Position numbers and translations under genes: made by a program. 64,000 nucleotides of DNA from Acidovorax sp. RAC01 (GTDB taxonomy: Bacteria; Pseudomonadota; Gammaproteobacteria; Burkholderiales; Burkholderiaceae_C), in assembly GCF_001714725.1 (NCBI RefSeq), contig NZ_CP016447.1, positions 3,529,501-3,593,500 of the forward strand, read 5' to 3'. The notes beneath the pieces were generated by a model that did no database searches, was not told where the DNA came from, and worked only from the letters and a program-made list of their open reading frames with translations. This document shows, piece by piece, positions 17,899-27,107 of the stretch (position 1 is its first letter; each line of letters opens with the position of its first letter).

Positions 17899-19315
17899 CG
17901 CAATGACCGCTGCCGACAGCGCCTGCAGCCTCTTCGCGGCCGATGCGCTGCTGCCCACCGGCTGGGCGCGCAATGTGCTGGTGCAGTGGGACGGGGCAGG
18001 GCGTGTTACCCACGTCGTGCCCGATACCGCTGCACCCGCTGGTGTGGCGCAGGCCGCAGGGCCGCTGCTGCCCGGCATGCCCAACCTGCACTCCCACGCC
18101 TTCCAGCGCGCGTTTGCGGGCCTGACCGAATACCGGGGCGAGGCGCAGGACAGCTTCTGGAGCTGGCGCAACCTGATGTACCGATTTGCCCAGCGCATCA
18201 CGCCCGAGGCGCTGGAGGCCATAGCCACCTGGCTCTACATCGAGATGCTGGAGGCGGGCTACACCTCGGTGTGCGAGTTCCACTACGTGCACCACGACAC
18301 CGATGGCCGCCCGTATGCCGACGACGCCACGCTGTCGCTGGCGCTGCTGCGGGCCGCGCACACCGCGGGCATCCACATCACGCTGCTGCCAGTGCTGTAC
18401 CAGACCAGCGGTTTCGGCGCGAAGCCGCCGCGTGCAGACCAGGCCCGGTTTATCCGCAGTACTGACAACATGCTCTCATTATTGGAGCGCCTTGCACCCG
18501 CCTGCCGTGCCCAGGAGGCCATTTTGGGCATGGCCCCGCACTCGCTGCGCGCCGTGCCGGCCGACAGCCTGACCGCTGCGGTGCAGGGCCTGACTGCCCT
18601 GAACCCCCATGCCCCCATCCACATCCACATTGCAGAGCAGACGCAGGAGGTCGATGACTGCATTGCCTGGAGCGGACAGCGCCCCGTGCAGTGGCTGCTG
18701 GAGCACGCGCCGGTAGACGCGCGCTGGTGCCTGGTCCATGCCACCCACATGACACCCACCGAATACGCGGCCGCTGCCGCCACCGGTGCGGTGGCCGGCA
18801 TCTGCCCCACCACCGAGGCCAACCTGGGCGACGGCATTTTCGACATGCCCCTGTGGTTACAGCATGGTGGGCGCTGGGGCGTGGGCTCCGACAGCCATGC
18901 CTGCGTGAATGCCGCCGAAGAGCTGCTGATGCTGGAATACGGCCAGCGCCTGGTGCGCCGCCAGCGCAATGTGCTGGCCACGCCCGCCCAGCCCGAGGTG
19001 GCCACGGCCATGGCGCTGCAGGCGGTGCAGGGCGGGGCGCAGGCATCGGGGCGGCTGGGGGATGGCCAGACAGCCGGCATTGCCGTGGGCCAGCGCGCCG
19101 ACTGGGTGGTGCTGGATGCGCAGGCTGTGGCGCTGCGCGGTCTGCCCGCGCCTGCGATGCTGTCGGCGCATGTGTTTGCCAGCCACCGCACGTCTGCGAT
19201 CCACAGCGTGTGGGCTGGAGGCCAGTGCCGCGTGGCCGGGGGGCGACATGCGCTGCACGACCGCGCCGCCGGTGCCTTTGTGGCCGCACGGGCCACCACC
19301 ATCGACGCCCGTTGA
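17888..19315 (+). CDS. hutF: N-formimino-L-glutamate deiminase
   Basis: A 475 aa amidohydrolase that hydrolyses N-formimino-L-glutamate to N-formyl-L-glutamate and ammonia. Metal-binding motifs are [40 protein letters not shown] and [16 protein letters not shown], the set that separates HutF from HutI. With hutG it gives the five-step histidine pathway of pseudomonads, yielding two ammonia, formate and glutamate. The gene starts inside the end of hutI (11-base overlap). Length is close to the usual 450-460 aa. Confidence 0.94.
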   Translation: MAHDAMTAADSACSLFAADALLPTGWARNVLVQWDGAGRVTHVVPDTAAPAGVAQAAGPLLPGMPNLHSHAFQRAFAGLTEYRGEAQDSFWSWRNLMYRFAQRITPEALEAIATWLYIEMLEAGYTSVCEFHYVHHDTDGRPYADDATLSLALLRAAHTAGIHITLLPVLYQTSGFGAKPPRADQARFIRSTDNMLSLLERLAPACRAQEAILGMAPHSLRAVPADSLTAAVQGLTALNPHAPIHIHIAEQTQEVDDCIAWSGQRPVQWLLEHAPVDARWCLVHATHMTPTEYAAAAATGAVAGICPTTEANLGDGIFDMPLWLQHGGRWGVGSDSHACVNAAEELLMLEYGQRLVRRQRNVLATPAQPEVATAMALQAVQGGAQASGRLGDGQTAGIAVGQRADWVVLDAQAVALRGLPAPAMLSAHVFASHRTSAIHSVWAGGQCRVAGGRHALHDRAAGAFVAARATTIDAR

Positions 19316-19352
19316 ACCCGCCCGTCATTGCATCCACACCGACTTCAGCCCG

Positions 19353-20177
19353 ATGACCGATACCTCGCCTCCACCCTTTGTTTTTCACCAGGGCACCGAG
19401 CCGCTGCTCGTGTCCATGCCGCACGCCGGAACCTACGTGCCACCGGCGCTCGCTGCGCGTTTCACGCCCGAGGCGCGCCAGGTGCCCGACACCGACTGGC
19501 ACATGGAACGCCTGTATGCGTTTGCCAAACAGATGGGTGCGTCCATCCTCGTGGCCACACATTCGCGCTACGTGGTCGACCTGAACCGCCCGCCGGATGG
19601 CGCGAGCCTTTACCCCGGCCAGAGCGTCACCGGCCTGTGCCCTGTCGACACGTTCGATGACACCCCCATCTACACAGCAGGCGATGTGCCAGACGAGTCC
19701 GAGATCGCTACCCGGCGCGACGCCGTGTGGGCGCCGTACCACGCGCAACTGCGCGCCGAGCTTGACCGCATGCGTGCCCTGCACGGCGTGGCGGTGCTCT
19801 GGGATGCGCACTCGATCCGATCGGTACTGCCGCGATTTTTTGACGGCAAGCTCCCCGACCTGAACCTGGGCACGGCCAACGGTGCGAGCTGCGCGCCCGG
19901 TCTGGCGCAGGCGCTGTTGGGCATTGCAGAGTCCGCGCCGGGCTACACGGCGGTGCTCAACGGCAGGTTCAAGGGCGGCTACATCACCCGCCATTACGGC
20001 CAGCCAGGGCAGGGCGTGCACGCGGTGCAGCTCGAGATGACGCAGTGCAGCTACCTGCAGGAGGCTTTGCCGTTTGCCTACCTGCCCGACGTCGCAGCCC
20101 GCGTGCAGCCGCATCTGCAGAGGATGCTGGCGGCAGCGTTGGCATTCGCCCGCGGTGCTGGAGTTAAAGCGGGTTGA
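19353..20177 (+). CDS. hutG: N-formylglutamate deformylase
   Basis: A 274 aa zinc hydrolase of the N-formylglutamate amidohydrolase family, releasing formate and L-glutamate, the last step of the pathway started by HutH. Seen: LLVSMPHAGTYVPPALA near the N-terminus, DTDWHMERLYAFA, VVDLNRPPDG, LWDAHSIRSVLPRFFDG and QLEMTQCSYLQE, all typical. Start 19353 gives the family's usual length; longer frames run into hutF. It is the last recognisable hut gene on this strand, 37 bases after hutF. Confidence 0.94.
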   Translation: MTDTSPPPFVFHQGTEPLLVSMPHAGTYVPPALAARFTPEARQVPDTDWHMERLYAFAKQMGASILVATHSRYVVDLNRPPDGASLYPGQSVTGLCPVDTFDDTPIYTAGDVPDESEIATRRDAVWAPYHAQLRAELDRMRALHGVAVLWDAHSIRSVLPRFFDGKLPDLNLGTANGASCAPGLAQALLGIAESAPGYTAVLNGRFKGGYITRHYGQPGQGVHAVQLEMTQCSYLQEALPFAYLPDVAARVQPHLQRMLAAALAFARGAGVKAG

Positions 20178-20315
20178 GTGCGCCCGGCAGGCCGTAAACC
20201 GGGCCTGGGCAACGGGCACACCCGCATGCCGGGTGCTACCATTAGGGTGTCGGTCGCAATGGCCGGCGGTGAATCACTCACCCTCGATCGTGCAGCGGAA
20301 GGAGCCGCTCATCCC

Positions 20316-20519
20316 ATGGAACCCGCGGCCACCCACTACTACATGCCCCACTACAAGCCAGGGGCCACCGTGCGCTGGGGGCAGCGCAGCGAAACCATCA
20401 GCCATGTGGTCGTGCGGCGCGGCGCGCTGTCCGTCCACCTGGTGGGCCATGAGACGCCCGTGATGCCCGAAGCCCTGGAACTTGCGCCCACAGCCTTTCG
20501 CCTGACGCGCGTGCCCTGA
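20316..20519 (+). CDS. Hypothetical protein, 67 aa
   Basis: Not recognised. The 67-residue product (MEPAATHYYMPHYKPGATVR at the start) contains a short strand-rich segment, SHVVVRRGALSVHLVGHETP, and no signal or membrane segment. AAGGAG at 20299-20304 lies 11 bases before ATG 20316 and supports this start over longer in-frame options back to 20178. It follows hutG after 138 bases on the same strand. It may be a tail gene of the hut operon or unrelated. Confidence 0.45.
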   Translation: MEPAATHYYMPHYKPGATVRWGQRSETISHVVVRRGALSVHLVGHETPVMPEALELAPTAFRLTRVP

Positions 20520-20644
20520 GTATCGGCGGCGTGCAAGGCCAGGCGGTACAGGCCCCTGGTGTGCGTTGCGGCCCTGGCTCAATGTGGCGTGCTCCGCTCC
20601 CATCCCTCGTTGTAGTTGTAGTTGTAGCTGTGTGATGGGCATTT

Positions 20645-20667
20645 CGCCTTGCAGAGCATCCCGATCC
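20645..20667 (+). repeat. 23-bp segment shared with 46050-46072
   Basis: CGCCTTGCAG, two variable bases, then CATCCCGATCC. The other copy differs only at the two central bases. Both lie in intergenic DNA. Three GTTGTA hexanucleotides precede this copy at 20609-20626. Confidence 0.6.
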
Positions 20668-20705
20668 AGCGCCCTGCGCATCACGCGGACTCGGTCCGCG
20701 TCGCC

Positions 20706-21548
20706 TTAACGCAGCGCCATGGCCTCGCCCAGCCGGATCGGCCGGGCAGGTGCCCACTGCGGGTTAAAGCGCAGCGGCCCTTGCGGGAAAAGCATCACCA
20801 CGGTGGAGCCCAGCAGAAAGCGCCCCATCTCGTCGCCTTGCTGCAGGCTCACCTGGCCGGGCGCGTAGTCCCATTGCCGCTGTTTTCCGGTGCGGGGCGG
20901 GTTCACCAGGCCGTGCCATACCGTGGCCATGCTGCCCACGATGGTCGCCCCCACCAGCACCAGCACGAACGGGCCCTCTGCACTGTCGAACGCACACACC
21001 ACGCGCTCGTTGCGGGCAAACAGCCCGGGTACGCCGCGGGCCGTGAGCGGGTTCACTGAAAACAGATCGCCCGGCACATGGACCATGCGGGTCAGCGTGC
21101 CATCGCACGGCATGTGAATGCGGTGGTAGTCGCGTGGGCTGAGGTACAGGGTGGCAAAGTGGCCGTTCTCGAATTTCGAGGCGAGTTGCGCGTCGCCGCC
21201 CACCAGCGCGGTGGTGGAGTACGAGTGCCCCTTCGCCTGGAAGATCTGGTCCCGCGCAATCGGGCCGAACTGGCTGATGGCCCCGTCCACCGGGCAGATC
21301 AGGTCAGCACCCACCATGGGGCGGGCCCCAGGCTTCAGCGCCCGGGTGAAGAAATCGTTGAAGGATGCGTACGCGGCAATGTCGGGCTGTTCTGCCTCGT
21401 CCATGTTCACGTTGTAGCGCGCCACAAAGCGGCGGATGGCGGCGGTGGTCAGGCCGCCCAGCCGGGCCGATGCCAGCTTGCCCGCGAGCACGGTCATCGC
21501 CTGCTTGGGCATCAGGTATTGCGGCAAAACTGCCAGACGATCAGACAA
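20706..21548 (-). CDS. psd: Phosphatidylserine decarboxylase proenzyme
   Basis: A 280 aa pyruvoyl-dependent decarboxylase making phosphatidylethanolamine at the inner membrane. The self-cleavage motif LGST, whose Ser becomes the pyruvoyl group, lies near the C-terminus in GRFLLGSTVVMLFPQG. Other conserved parts are VDGAISQFG, KGHSYSTTALVGG and LYLSPRDYHRIHMPCDG, the His-containing motif. The start is TTG 21548-21546, giving MSDRLAVLPQYLMPKQAMTV, with GAGAGG 6 bases upstream; no ATG fits until inside the domain. It follows livF after 82 bases on the same strand and may be cotranscribed with it. Confidence 0.93.
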   Translation of the reverse strand: MSDRLAVLPQYLMPKQAMTVLAGKLASARLGGLTTAAIRRFVARYNVNMDEAEQPDIAAYASFNDFFTRALKPGARPMVGADLICPVDGAISQFGPIARDQIFQAKGHSYSTTALVGGDAQLASKFENGHFATLYLSPRDYHRIHMPCDGTLTRMVHVPGDLFSVNPLTARGVPGLFARNERVVCAFDSAEGPFVLVLVGATIVGSMATVWHGLVNPPRTGKQRQWDYAPGQVSLQQGDEMGRFLLGSTVVMLFPQGPLRFNPQWAPARPIRLGEAMALR

Positions 21549-21630
21549 GGGCAACCTCTCGGGGACGAAAGCGGTGGATTCTATCGGTGGGCAGTGCGCG
21601 CGCGGTGCGGGCGCGCACCGTGCACCGCTG

Positions 21631-22368
21631 TCAGACGCCCAGGTGCTGTTCGAGCAGGCCGGGTTCGTCTTGTAGCGCCCGGGATGTGCCTTCAAACACG
21701 ACCTGGCCCTTGACAAGGATGACGTTGCGGTCGGTGATCTGCGTGACGTGCTTCCAGTTCTTGTCCACGATCACGCTGCTGATGCCGCTTTCCTTGATGA
21801 GGCTGCAGATGCGCCAGATCTCGCGGGCGATCAGCGGTGCCAGGCCCTCGGTGGCCTCATCGAGGATGAGCACGTCGGGGTTGGTCATCAGCGCGCGGCC
21901 GATGGTCAGCATCTGCTGCTCGCCGCCGCTCAGCTGCTGGCCGCCGTGCCCCAGGCGCTCTTTCAGGCGCGGAAAGGTCTCCATCACGCGGTCGAAGGTC
22001 CAGTCTTCGCCGCGGGCGGCGCTGCCCGCCGCATCGCGCGCCCGGCCTGGCCGTGCGGCCATCACCAGGTTCTCGCGCACGCTCAGGTTGCCGAAAATGC
22101 CCCGGCCCTCGGGCACGTAGGCTATCCCCAGACGGGCCACCTCGTACGGCGGGCGTCCCGTCATGTCGCGGCCGGCCACGCGCACGCTGCCGCGCTCGGG
22201 CCGGACCAGGCCCACCAGCGTCTTCAGCAGCGTGCTCTTGCCCATGCCGTTGCGGCCCATGAGGCCAATGGTCTCGCCCTGGCCGATGCGAAAGTCCACC
22301 CCATGCAGGATGTGGCTGGGGCCGTAATAGGTGTGGAGCCCGCGGGCGTCGATCCAGGGTTCACTCAT
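21631..22368 (-). CDS. livF: LIV-type ABC transporter ATP-binding protein LivF
   Basis: A 245 aa ATPase of the branched-chain amino acid type. Walker A is GRNGMGKST, the signature LSGGEQQMLT, Walker B DVLILDEATEGLAP. The C-terminal part (VIVDKNWKHVTQITDRNVIL) departs from the usual LLVEQ..-type LivF switch region but keeps its length. ATG 22368 is favoured over ATG 22374 by spacing to AAGG. It follows livG on the same strand and completes the minus-strand LIV importer. In this cluster the substrate could be an amino acid or an aromatic or other carboxylate; the sequence does not settle it. Confidence 0.9.
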   Translation of the reverse strand: MSEPWIDARGLHTYYGPSHILHGVDFRIGQGETIGLMGRNGMGKSTLLKTLVGLVRPERGSVRVAGRDMTGRPPYEVARLGIAYVPEGRGIFGNLSVRENLVMAARPGRARDAAGSAARGEDWTFDRVMETFPRLKERLGHGGQQLSGGEQQMLTIGRALMTNPDVLILDEATEGLAPLIAREIWRICSLIKESGISSVIVDKNWKHVTQITDRNVILVKGQVVFEGTSRALQDEPGLLEQHLGV

Positions 22369-22433
22369 CGCCATGCCTTGCTGCGGCCCGGTGCACCGGA
22401 GCGCCAGAGGTGTTGCATATCGCCCGGGCCATG

Positions 22434-23207
22434 TCAGTGGTCCTCACCCAGGTAGGCGGCCTGCACCGCCGCGTTGGCGCGCACGTCGGCGGGCGTGCCG
22501 TGGGCGATGACTTCGCCGTTGACCATCACCGTGAGCTGGTCGGCCAGCGCAAACACGGCGTCCATGTCGTGCTCCACCAGCATGATCGCGTGCGCGGGCT
22601 TGATGCGGTTGAGCAAATCGACCATGCGCTCGGCCTCGGCCACGCCCATGCCCGCCAGCGGTTCGTCGAGCAGCACCACCGAGGGCTCGGTGGCCAGCGT
22701 CATGGCGATCTCCAGCTGGCGCTGCTCGCCGTGGCTCATGGCGCCGGCAATCGCCATGCGCCGGTTTTTCAGGCCGGAAAGCTCGATAGCGCTTTCCAGC
22801 CTTACGCTGATAGCTCTGTTTTTGATAGCGTCCGTGCGGGTGTCCGACAGCCAGCGCAGCGGGTTCCAGGGCTGTTGCGGCTCGCGCGACTGGGCAGCCA
22901 GGCGCACGTTTTCGTGCACCGTCAGGGGCAGGAAGATATTGGTCTTCTGGTAGCTGCGCCCCAGCCCCTGCCGCGAGATGCGCTCGGGCGTCCAGCCGGT
23001 CACGTCGGTCGTGCCCAGGGTGATCTTGCCCGCCGTGGGGGTCAGGTCGCCCGACAGCAGATTGGTCAGCGTGGATTTGCCCGCGCCGTTGGGGCCGATG
23101 ACGGCGTGGATGCGACCGCGGTGCAGGTCCACCGACACACCATTCACGGCGGCCAGGCCGCCAAAGCGCTTGGTCAGGCCGCGGGCCGACAGGAGCAGCT
23201 CATCCAT
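22434..23207 (-). CDS. livG: LIV-type ABC transporter ATP-binding protein LivG with repeat-derived segment
   Basis: A 257 aa ATPase paired with LivF. Walker A is GPNGAGKST, signature MSHGEQRQLEIA, Walker B VVLLDEPLAGM, switch His in MLVEHDMDAV. Between the Q loop and the signature lies a segment DAIKNRAISVRLESAIELSG whose DNA (22772-22829) matches the interspersed AGCTAT-type repeat seen elsewhere in the window, so part of this helical region appears to be encoded by a repeat copy. The start at 23207 (MDELLLSARGLTKRFGG) overlaps the livM end by 8 bases. Confidence 0.9.
   Translation of the reverse strand: MDELLLSARGLTKRFGGLAAVNGVSVDLHRGRIHAVIGPNGAGKSTLTNLLSGDLTPTAGKITLGTTDVTGWTPERISRQGLGRSYQKTNIFLPLTVHENVRLAAQSREPQQPWNPLRWLSDTRTDAIKNRAISVRLESAIELSGLKNRRMAIAGAMSHGEQRQLEIAMTLATEPSVVLLDEPLAGMGVAEAERMVDLLNRIKPAHAIMLVEHDMDAVFALADQLTVMVNGEVIAHGTPADVRANAAVQAAYLGEDH
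22772..22829 (+). repeat. AGCTAT-type repeat copy inside livG
   Basis: On the plus strand the order is GGCC, GCGCTTTCCAGCCTTACGCT, GATAGCTCTG, TTTTTGATAGC, which lines up with the intergenic copy at 59725 (GGCC, GCGCTTATCC..GCGCT, AATAGCTATCAAAAA). It is read in frame on the minus strand as part of LivG. Confidence 0.6.
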
Positions 23208-24210
23208 GCTGTTCGCCCCCTGCGGTGGTCTTTGCACTGGTTCCGCCGCGCAGGCGCGCAACGATGCCCAGCAGGCCGCGAGGCGCCGCCAGTACCACCA
23301 GCACGATGAAGCCGCCCATCAGCAGCTGCCAGTGCTTGGTGACGTCCTTGAAGACGTGCAGCAGATACTCGAAAGCAAACGCACCCACGATGGCTCCGGC
23401 AAAGTTGCCCATGCCGCCCAGGATGACCATCATGATGGCGTGGGCGCTCATGTGAAAGCCCATCAGCTCGGGGTTCACGTAGCCTGTTTGCGCACCCCAC
23501 AGGTAGCCAGCCAGGCCTGCCAGAGCGCCCGCCACCGTGAAGGCCGTGAGCTTGTAACCGCGCGTGCCAAAACCCATGGCGCGCATGCGGTGCTCGTTGA
23601 TGCGGATGCCCGACAGCGCCCGACCCAGCGGGCTCCAGAGCATGCGCCGCAGCAGCGCATACACCCCGAGCATCAGAACCAGCGTGAAGTAATAGAACGT
23701 CTTGCGGCCTTCCAGGTCAAACGGGAGCCAGCCGAACACGCTGGCATCGGGCCTGAAGTTGATGTAGATACCGTCCGAGCCGCCCAGCGCCTTGTTGTCG
23801 AAGAACAGGTAGAACACCATTTGCGCAAACGCCAGCGTCACCATGATGAAGTAGATGCCGTGCGTGCGCACCACGAAGAATCCGATGATGAGCGCCACCA
23901 GCCCCGAGCCGAGCACGGCCAGCGGCAGCGTCCACCACAGGCTGGCCGGTGCGTCGGCTGGTGTCATGAAGGCCAGCGCATAGCCGGCCACGCCAAAGTA
24001 CGCGGCATGGCCCAGCGACACCAGGCCCGTCACGCCCTGCAGCAGATCCAGACTCATCGCAAAAATGCCCATGATCATCATCCGCGTGACCATCTGCACG
24101 TAAAAGTCGCTGCCGACCAGCGGGAACAGCACCAGCGCTGTAGCACCCAGCGCCAGCACAAACTGCACGCTGCGGGGCAGCACTTCGAGGTGGGCGCGGG
24201 GCGTGCTCAT
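23200..24210 (-). CDS. livM: LIV-type ABC transporter permease LivM
   Basis: A 336 aa inner-membrane permease with about eight to ten hydrophobic segments. The family motif GLVSLGHAAYFGVAGYALAF is near residue 65, and the cytoplasmic loop SPLGRALSGIRINEHRMRAM with its conserved Gly-Arg region contacts the ATPases. The C-terminal MMVILGGMGNFAGAIVGAF is typical. It overlaps livH by 4 bases and livG by 8, so translation is coupled across the three. It acts with LivH as the membrane pore of the importer. Confidence 0.93.
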   Translation of the reverse strand: MSTPRAHLEVLPRSVQFVLALGATALVLFPLVGSDFYVQMVTRMMIMGIFAMSLDLLQGVTGLVSLGHAAYFGVAGYALAFMTPADAPASLWWTLPLAVLGSGLVALIIGFFVVRTHGIYFIMVTLAFAQMVFYLFFDNKALGGSDGIYINFRPDASVFGWLPFDLEGRKTFYYFTLVLMLGVYALLRRMLWSPLGRALSGIRINEHRMRAMGFGTRGYKLTAFTVAGALAGLAGYLWGAQTGYVNPELMGFHMSAHAIMMVILGGMGNFAGAIVGAFAFEYLLHVFKDVTKHWQLLMGGFIVLVVLAAPRGLLGIVARLRGGTSAKTTAGGEQHG

Positions 24211-25070
24211 TGCTTGAAAAGACCTTCAGGTTTCCAAAGCAGCACGGCCGCCATCAGCATGTACACCAGCATTCCCGAGACAGACGGAAGCAACACTTTG
24301 CCAAAGGTGTCGACCAACCCGACGAGCAGCGCGGCAATGAGCGCGCCGCGCACCGAGCCAATGCCCCCGATCACCACCACCACAAAGCACATGATGAGCA
24401 CGGAAGAGCCCATGTTGGGGTACACGCTGGAGACCGGCGCCGCCACCATGCCTGCCACCGCGGCCAGCCCCACGCCCAGGGCAAACACCACGGCATGCAG
24501 CAACTTGATGTTCACGCCCAGTGATTCGGCCATGCTCCGGTTGAACGCACCGGCGCGAATTTTCATGCCCAGCCGCGTTTTGGAAATCAGCAGATACAGC
24601 CCCACCGCCAGCGCGATGCACACGCCGGAGATGAACAGGCGGTACACCGGGTAGGAGAGGGTGTCCGTCAGTGCGATGGACCAGTCCAGCGCCGGGGGGA
24701 TCGGAACACCATGCACATCGTCCCCCCACAGGATGGAGCGCAGCTCTTCAAAGATGTAGATCAGCCCGAACGTGAGCAGCACCTGGTCCAGGTGGTCGCG
24801 GTGGTAGAAGTGGCGAAACAGCAGCCATTCGAGCGCCAGGCCGAACATCACGGCCAGCGCCGTGCCCACCAGGATCGCAGCCGCCAGGCTGCCCAGCTGG
24901 GCCGACAGCGAGTACGCCAGGTAAGCGCCCAGCATGTAGAAGCTGCCATGGGCGAGGTTGACCACACCCATGATCCCGAAGATCAGCGTGAGTCCTGCTG
25001 CCAGCATGAAAAGCAGCAGCCCGTACTGCACGCTGTTGAGCAGCTGGATGAGGAAGGTGGCGAAGTCCAT
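24207..25070 (-). CDS. livH: LIV-type ABC transporter permease LivH
   Basis: A 287 aa permease with about eight membrane segments. The N-terminal FLIQLLNSVQYGLLLFMLAA and GVVNLAHGSFYMLGAYLAYS are diagnostic for LivH. The loop KTRLGMKIRAGAFNRSMAES carries the ATPase-contact region, and VVVIGGIGSVRGALIAALLVG is the conserved late segment. It is coupled to livM by ATGA and starts 39 bases after the LysE-type gene. Together with LivM it forms the translocation channel. Confidence 0.93.
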   Translation of the reverse strand: MDFATFLIQLLNSVQYGLLLFMLAAGLTLIFGIMGVVNLAHGSFYMLGAYLAYSLSAQLGSLAAAILVGTALAVMFGLALEWLLFRHFYHRDHLDQVLLTFGLIYIFEELRSILWGDDVHGVPIPPALDWSIALTDTLSYPVYRLFISGVCIALAVGLYLLISKTRLGMKIRAGAFNRSMAESLGVNIKLLHAVVFALGVGLAAVAGMVAAPVSSVYPNMGSSVLIMCFVVVVIGGIGSVRGALIAALLVGLVDTFGKVLLPSVSGMLVYMLMAAVLLWKPEGLFKQ

Positions 25071-25109
25071 GGGGCAGGGTGTAGCGGGGCGCGGGCGGTG
25101 CTGCCGGCG

Positions 25110-25751
25110 TCAGGCCGCGCGGCGCGTGGCCAGCAGCAAAGAGCCCATCAAGGCGAAGAGCCCGCCCGAGACGCGGTTGAACCAGCGCATGCGGTTACCG
25201 TGGCGCAGTGCAGGTGCCAGGCGCGCCACACCTGCAGCGCACAGGCCGAGCACGGTGAATTCAAAGGCCACGAACGTACTGGCCAGCACGGCAAACTGCG
25301 GCGCCCAGGCGGCTGCCGGATCGAGGAACTGCGGGAAGAAGGCCGTGAAGAAAAGAATGGCCTTGGGGTTGCTGCCACCCACCACCAGCCCTTGGGCAAA
25401 GAGCTTGCGTGCGCTGGTGGAGGCCGGCGCGTTGATGCCACTGGCGGGCAGCTGGTCGAACACCGAACCCGTGCTGCGGAACGTCTTCACGCCCAGCCAG
25501 ATCAGGTAGGCCGCCCCCAGTGCCTTCAGTACCCAGAACGCCGTTTCCGACGCAGCCAGCAGCGCGCCCAGGCCCAGCGCTGACAGCAGCATCGTGCCCA
25601 GCACGGCCGTCACGCTGCCAGCCGCTGCCGCGAGGGCCTTGCGCGGACCATGCTGCAGGGAACAGGTCATGCACATCAGCATGGTGGGCCCGGGAGAGAG
25701 CACGAGCAGCGCAACGGCGCCGAGATAGAGCAGGTAGGTACTGAGGGTCAT
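25110..25751 (-). CDS. LysE/RhtB-family amino acid exporter
   Basis: A 213 aa membrane protein with six predicted hydrophobic segments. The N-terminal YLLYLGAVALLVLSPGPTML with SPGP, the LGAAYLIWLGVKTFRS segment and the GSNPKAILFFTAFFPQFLD motif are the hallmarks of the LysE/RhtB family, which exports amino acids such as threonine, homoserine, lysine or leucine. The start at 25751 was preferred over a longer frame because it begins at the first membrane helix. It sits between the binding-protein gene and the permease genes of a LIV importer, in the same direction, 39 bases before livH, an unusual place for an exporter. Confidence 0.9.
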   Translation of the reverse strand: MTLSTYLLYLGAVALLVLSPGPTMLMCMTCSLQHGPRKALAAAAGSVTAVLGTMLLSALGLGALLAASETAFWVLKALGAAYLIWLGVKTFRSTGSVFDQLPASGINAPASTSARKLFAQGLVVGGSNPKAILFFTAFFPQFLDPAAAWAPQFAVLASTFVAFEFTVLGLCAAGVARLAPALRHGNRMRWFNRVSGGLFALMGSLLLATRRAA

Positions 25752-25919
25752 GAAGCACACATGGAAGAAACAGGGGTCGGCACACCGGAGCGCCAAAGGA
25801 GCCAGCGGGTGCAGGGCTCTGCGGGCCGCTGGTACACCAGCAAGCCATGGCAGATTGTGAATGCACCGGCGGCGCCTGGGCGCAACGGTTGGGTGGCGAG
25901 CGTTCCTCGGGGGACTGTG

Positions 25920-27107
25920 TCAGGCCATGCGGCAACCGGCACCGCTGTCAGCCAGGGCCTTGGCGGCCACGCCGATCACCTTGTTTTCCTTGTTCTCGAC
26001 CTTGCGCAGATAGATGTCCTGCACCGGGTTGTGGGCCTTGCTCATCGTCCACTTGCCGCGCGGGCTGTCGATGGTGGCACTTTCCATGGCCTTGTACAGG
26101 GCCGCTTTCGAAGACGGATCGCCCTTGACGGCATTGGCGCCCTGGATGAGCAACAGGCCGGTGTCGTAACCCTGCATGGCATACACATCGGGCTGGCTGC
26201 GGAAAGCCTTGGCGTATTCCAGGCGGAACTGCTTGTTGCGAGGCGTGTCCAGCGAGTCGCTGTAGTGCATGGTCGTGATGATTCCCTCGGCAGCCGGACC
26301 GGCGGCGTCCAGCACGCCTTCGGTCAGAAAACCGGAGCCGTAAAGCGGGATCTTGTCTTTGAGTCCGGCCGCCGCGTAGTCGCGAATGAACTTTGGAGCG
26401 CCGCTGCCCGCAAAGAAGCAGGCTACAGCGTCAGGCTTGATGGCTGCGATTTCGGTCAGCAGAGCCTGGAACTCGACGTTGGGGAAAGGAAGGCCCAGTT
26501 CCTTGACGATGGTGCCGCCCGCTGCGGTGAAGCTTTGTTTGAACCCTTCGAAAGCCTCGTCGCCCGCTGCGTATTTCCAGGTAATCCAGACCGCCTTCTT
26601 GTGGCCCCTGTCCACCATGGCTTTGCCCAGCGCCAGCGTCGGTTGGGAATTGCTGAACGACGTCCGAAAGACGTTGGGAGCGCACAAGGCGCGCGTGGCG
26701 GCATGCACCCCGGCGTTGGGAATGAGGTTCAGCACGCCGGTATCACGGGCTACCTTCTGGATGCCCATCTGCACGCCGGAGTGCACGGTGCCGATCAGCA
26801 CGTCCACCTTGTCACGCTGCGCCAGCTTGCTGGCGTTCTCGACGCCCTTGCTGGGCTCGGACTCATCGTCCACCTTGAACCACTCGATCTCGCGACCCCC
26901 CAGCTTGCCGCCCTGCTGGTCGATGGCCATGCGCACGCCGTTTTCAATCGCAGCACCCAGCTGGGCAAAGGTGCCGGTGTACGGCAGCATGAAGCCCACC
27001 CGCACCTTGTTGCTCTGGGCCCGAACAATGGAAGGCAGCAGCAGCCCCGTGGATGCAGCGCCCACCAGGGCTGCGCTTCGGCTGATGACAAGGCGGCGAG
27101 AAGTCAT
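25920..27107 (-). CDS. LIV-type ABC transporter substrate-binding protein (cluster 1)
   Basis: A 395 aa periplasmic binding protein of the LivJ/LivK fold. Residues 1-30 are a signal peptide with a twin arginine (MTSRRLVISRSAALVGAAST), so Tat export is possible. The mature part has VRVGFMLPYTGTFAQLGAAI, VDVLIGTVHSGVQMGIQKVA and KAVWITWKYAAGDEAFEGF, as in periplasmic proteins for branched-chain amino acids, amides and aromatic acids. AAAGGAA precedes the start at 27107. It is the first gene of the minus-strand transporter, 168 bases ahead of the exporter gene. The ligand cannot be read from the sequence. Confidence 0.88.
   Translation of the reverse strand: MTSRRLVISRSAALVGAASTGLLLPSIVRAQSNKVRVGFMLPYTGTFAQLGAAIENGVRMAIDQQGGKLGGREIEWFKVDDESEPSKGVENASKLAQRDKVDVLIGTVHSGVQMGIQKVARDTGVLNLIPNAGVHAATRALCAPNVFRTSFSNSQPTLALGKAMVDRGHKKAVWITWKYAAGDEAFEGFKQSFTAAGGTIVKELGLPFPNVEFQALLTEIAAIKPDAVACFFAGSGAPKFIRDYAAAGLKDKIPLYGSGFLTEGVLDAAGPAAEGIITTMHYSDSLDTPRNKQFRLEYAKAFRSQPDVYAMQGYDTGLLLIQGANAVKGDPSSKAALYKAMESATIDSPRGKWTMSKAHNPVQDIYLRKVENKENKVIGVAAKALADSGAGCRMA

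Noticed and set aside
20609..20626. GTTGTA microsatellite as phase-variable switch
   Set aside because: Only three units, intergenic, and not close to a promoter element that it could tune.
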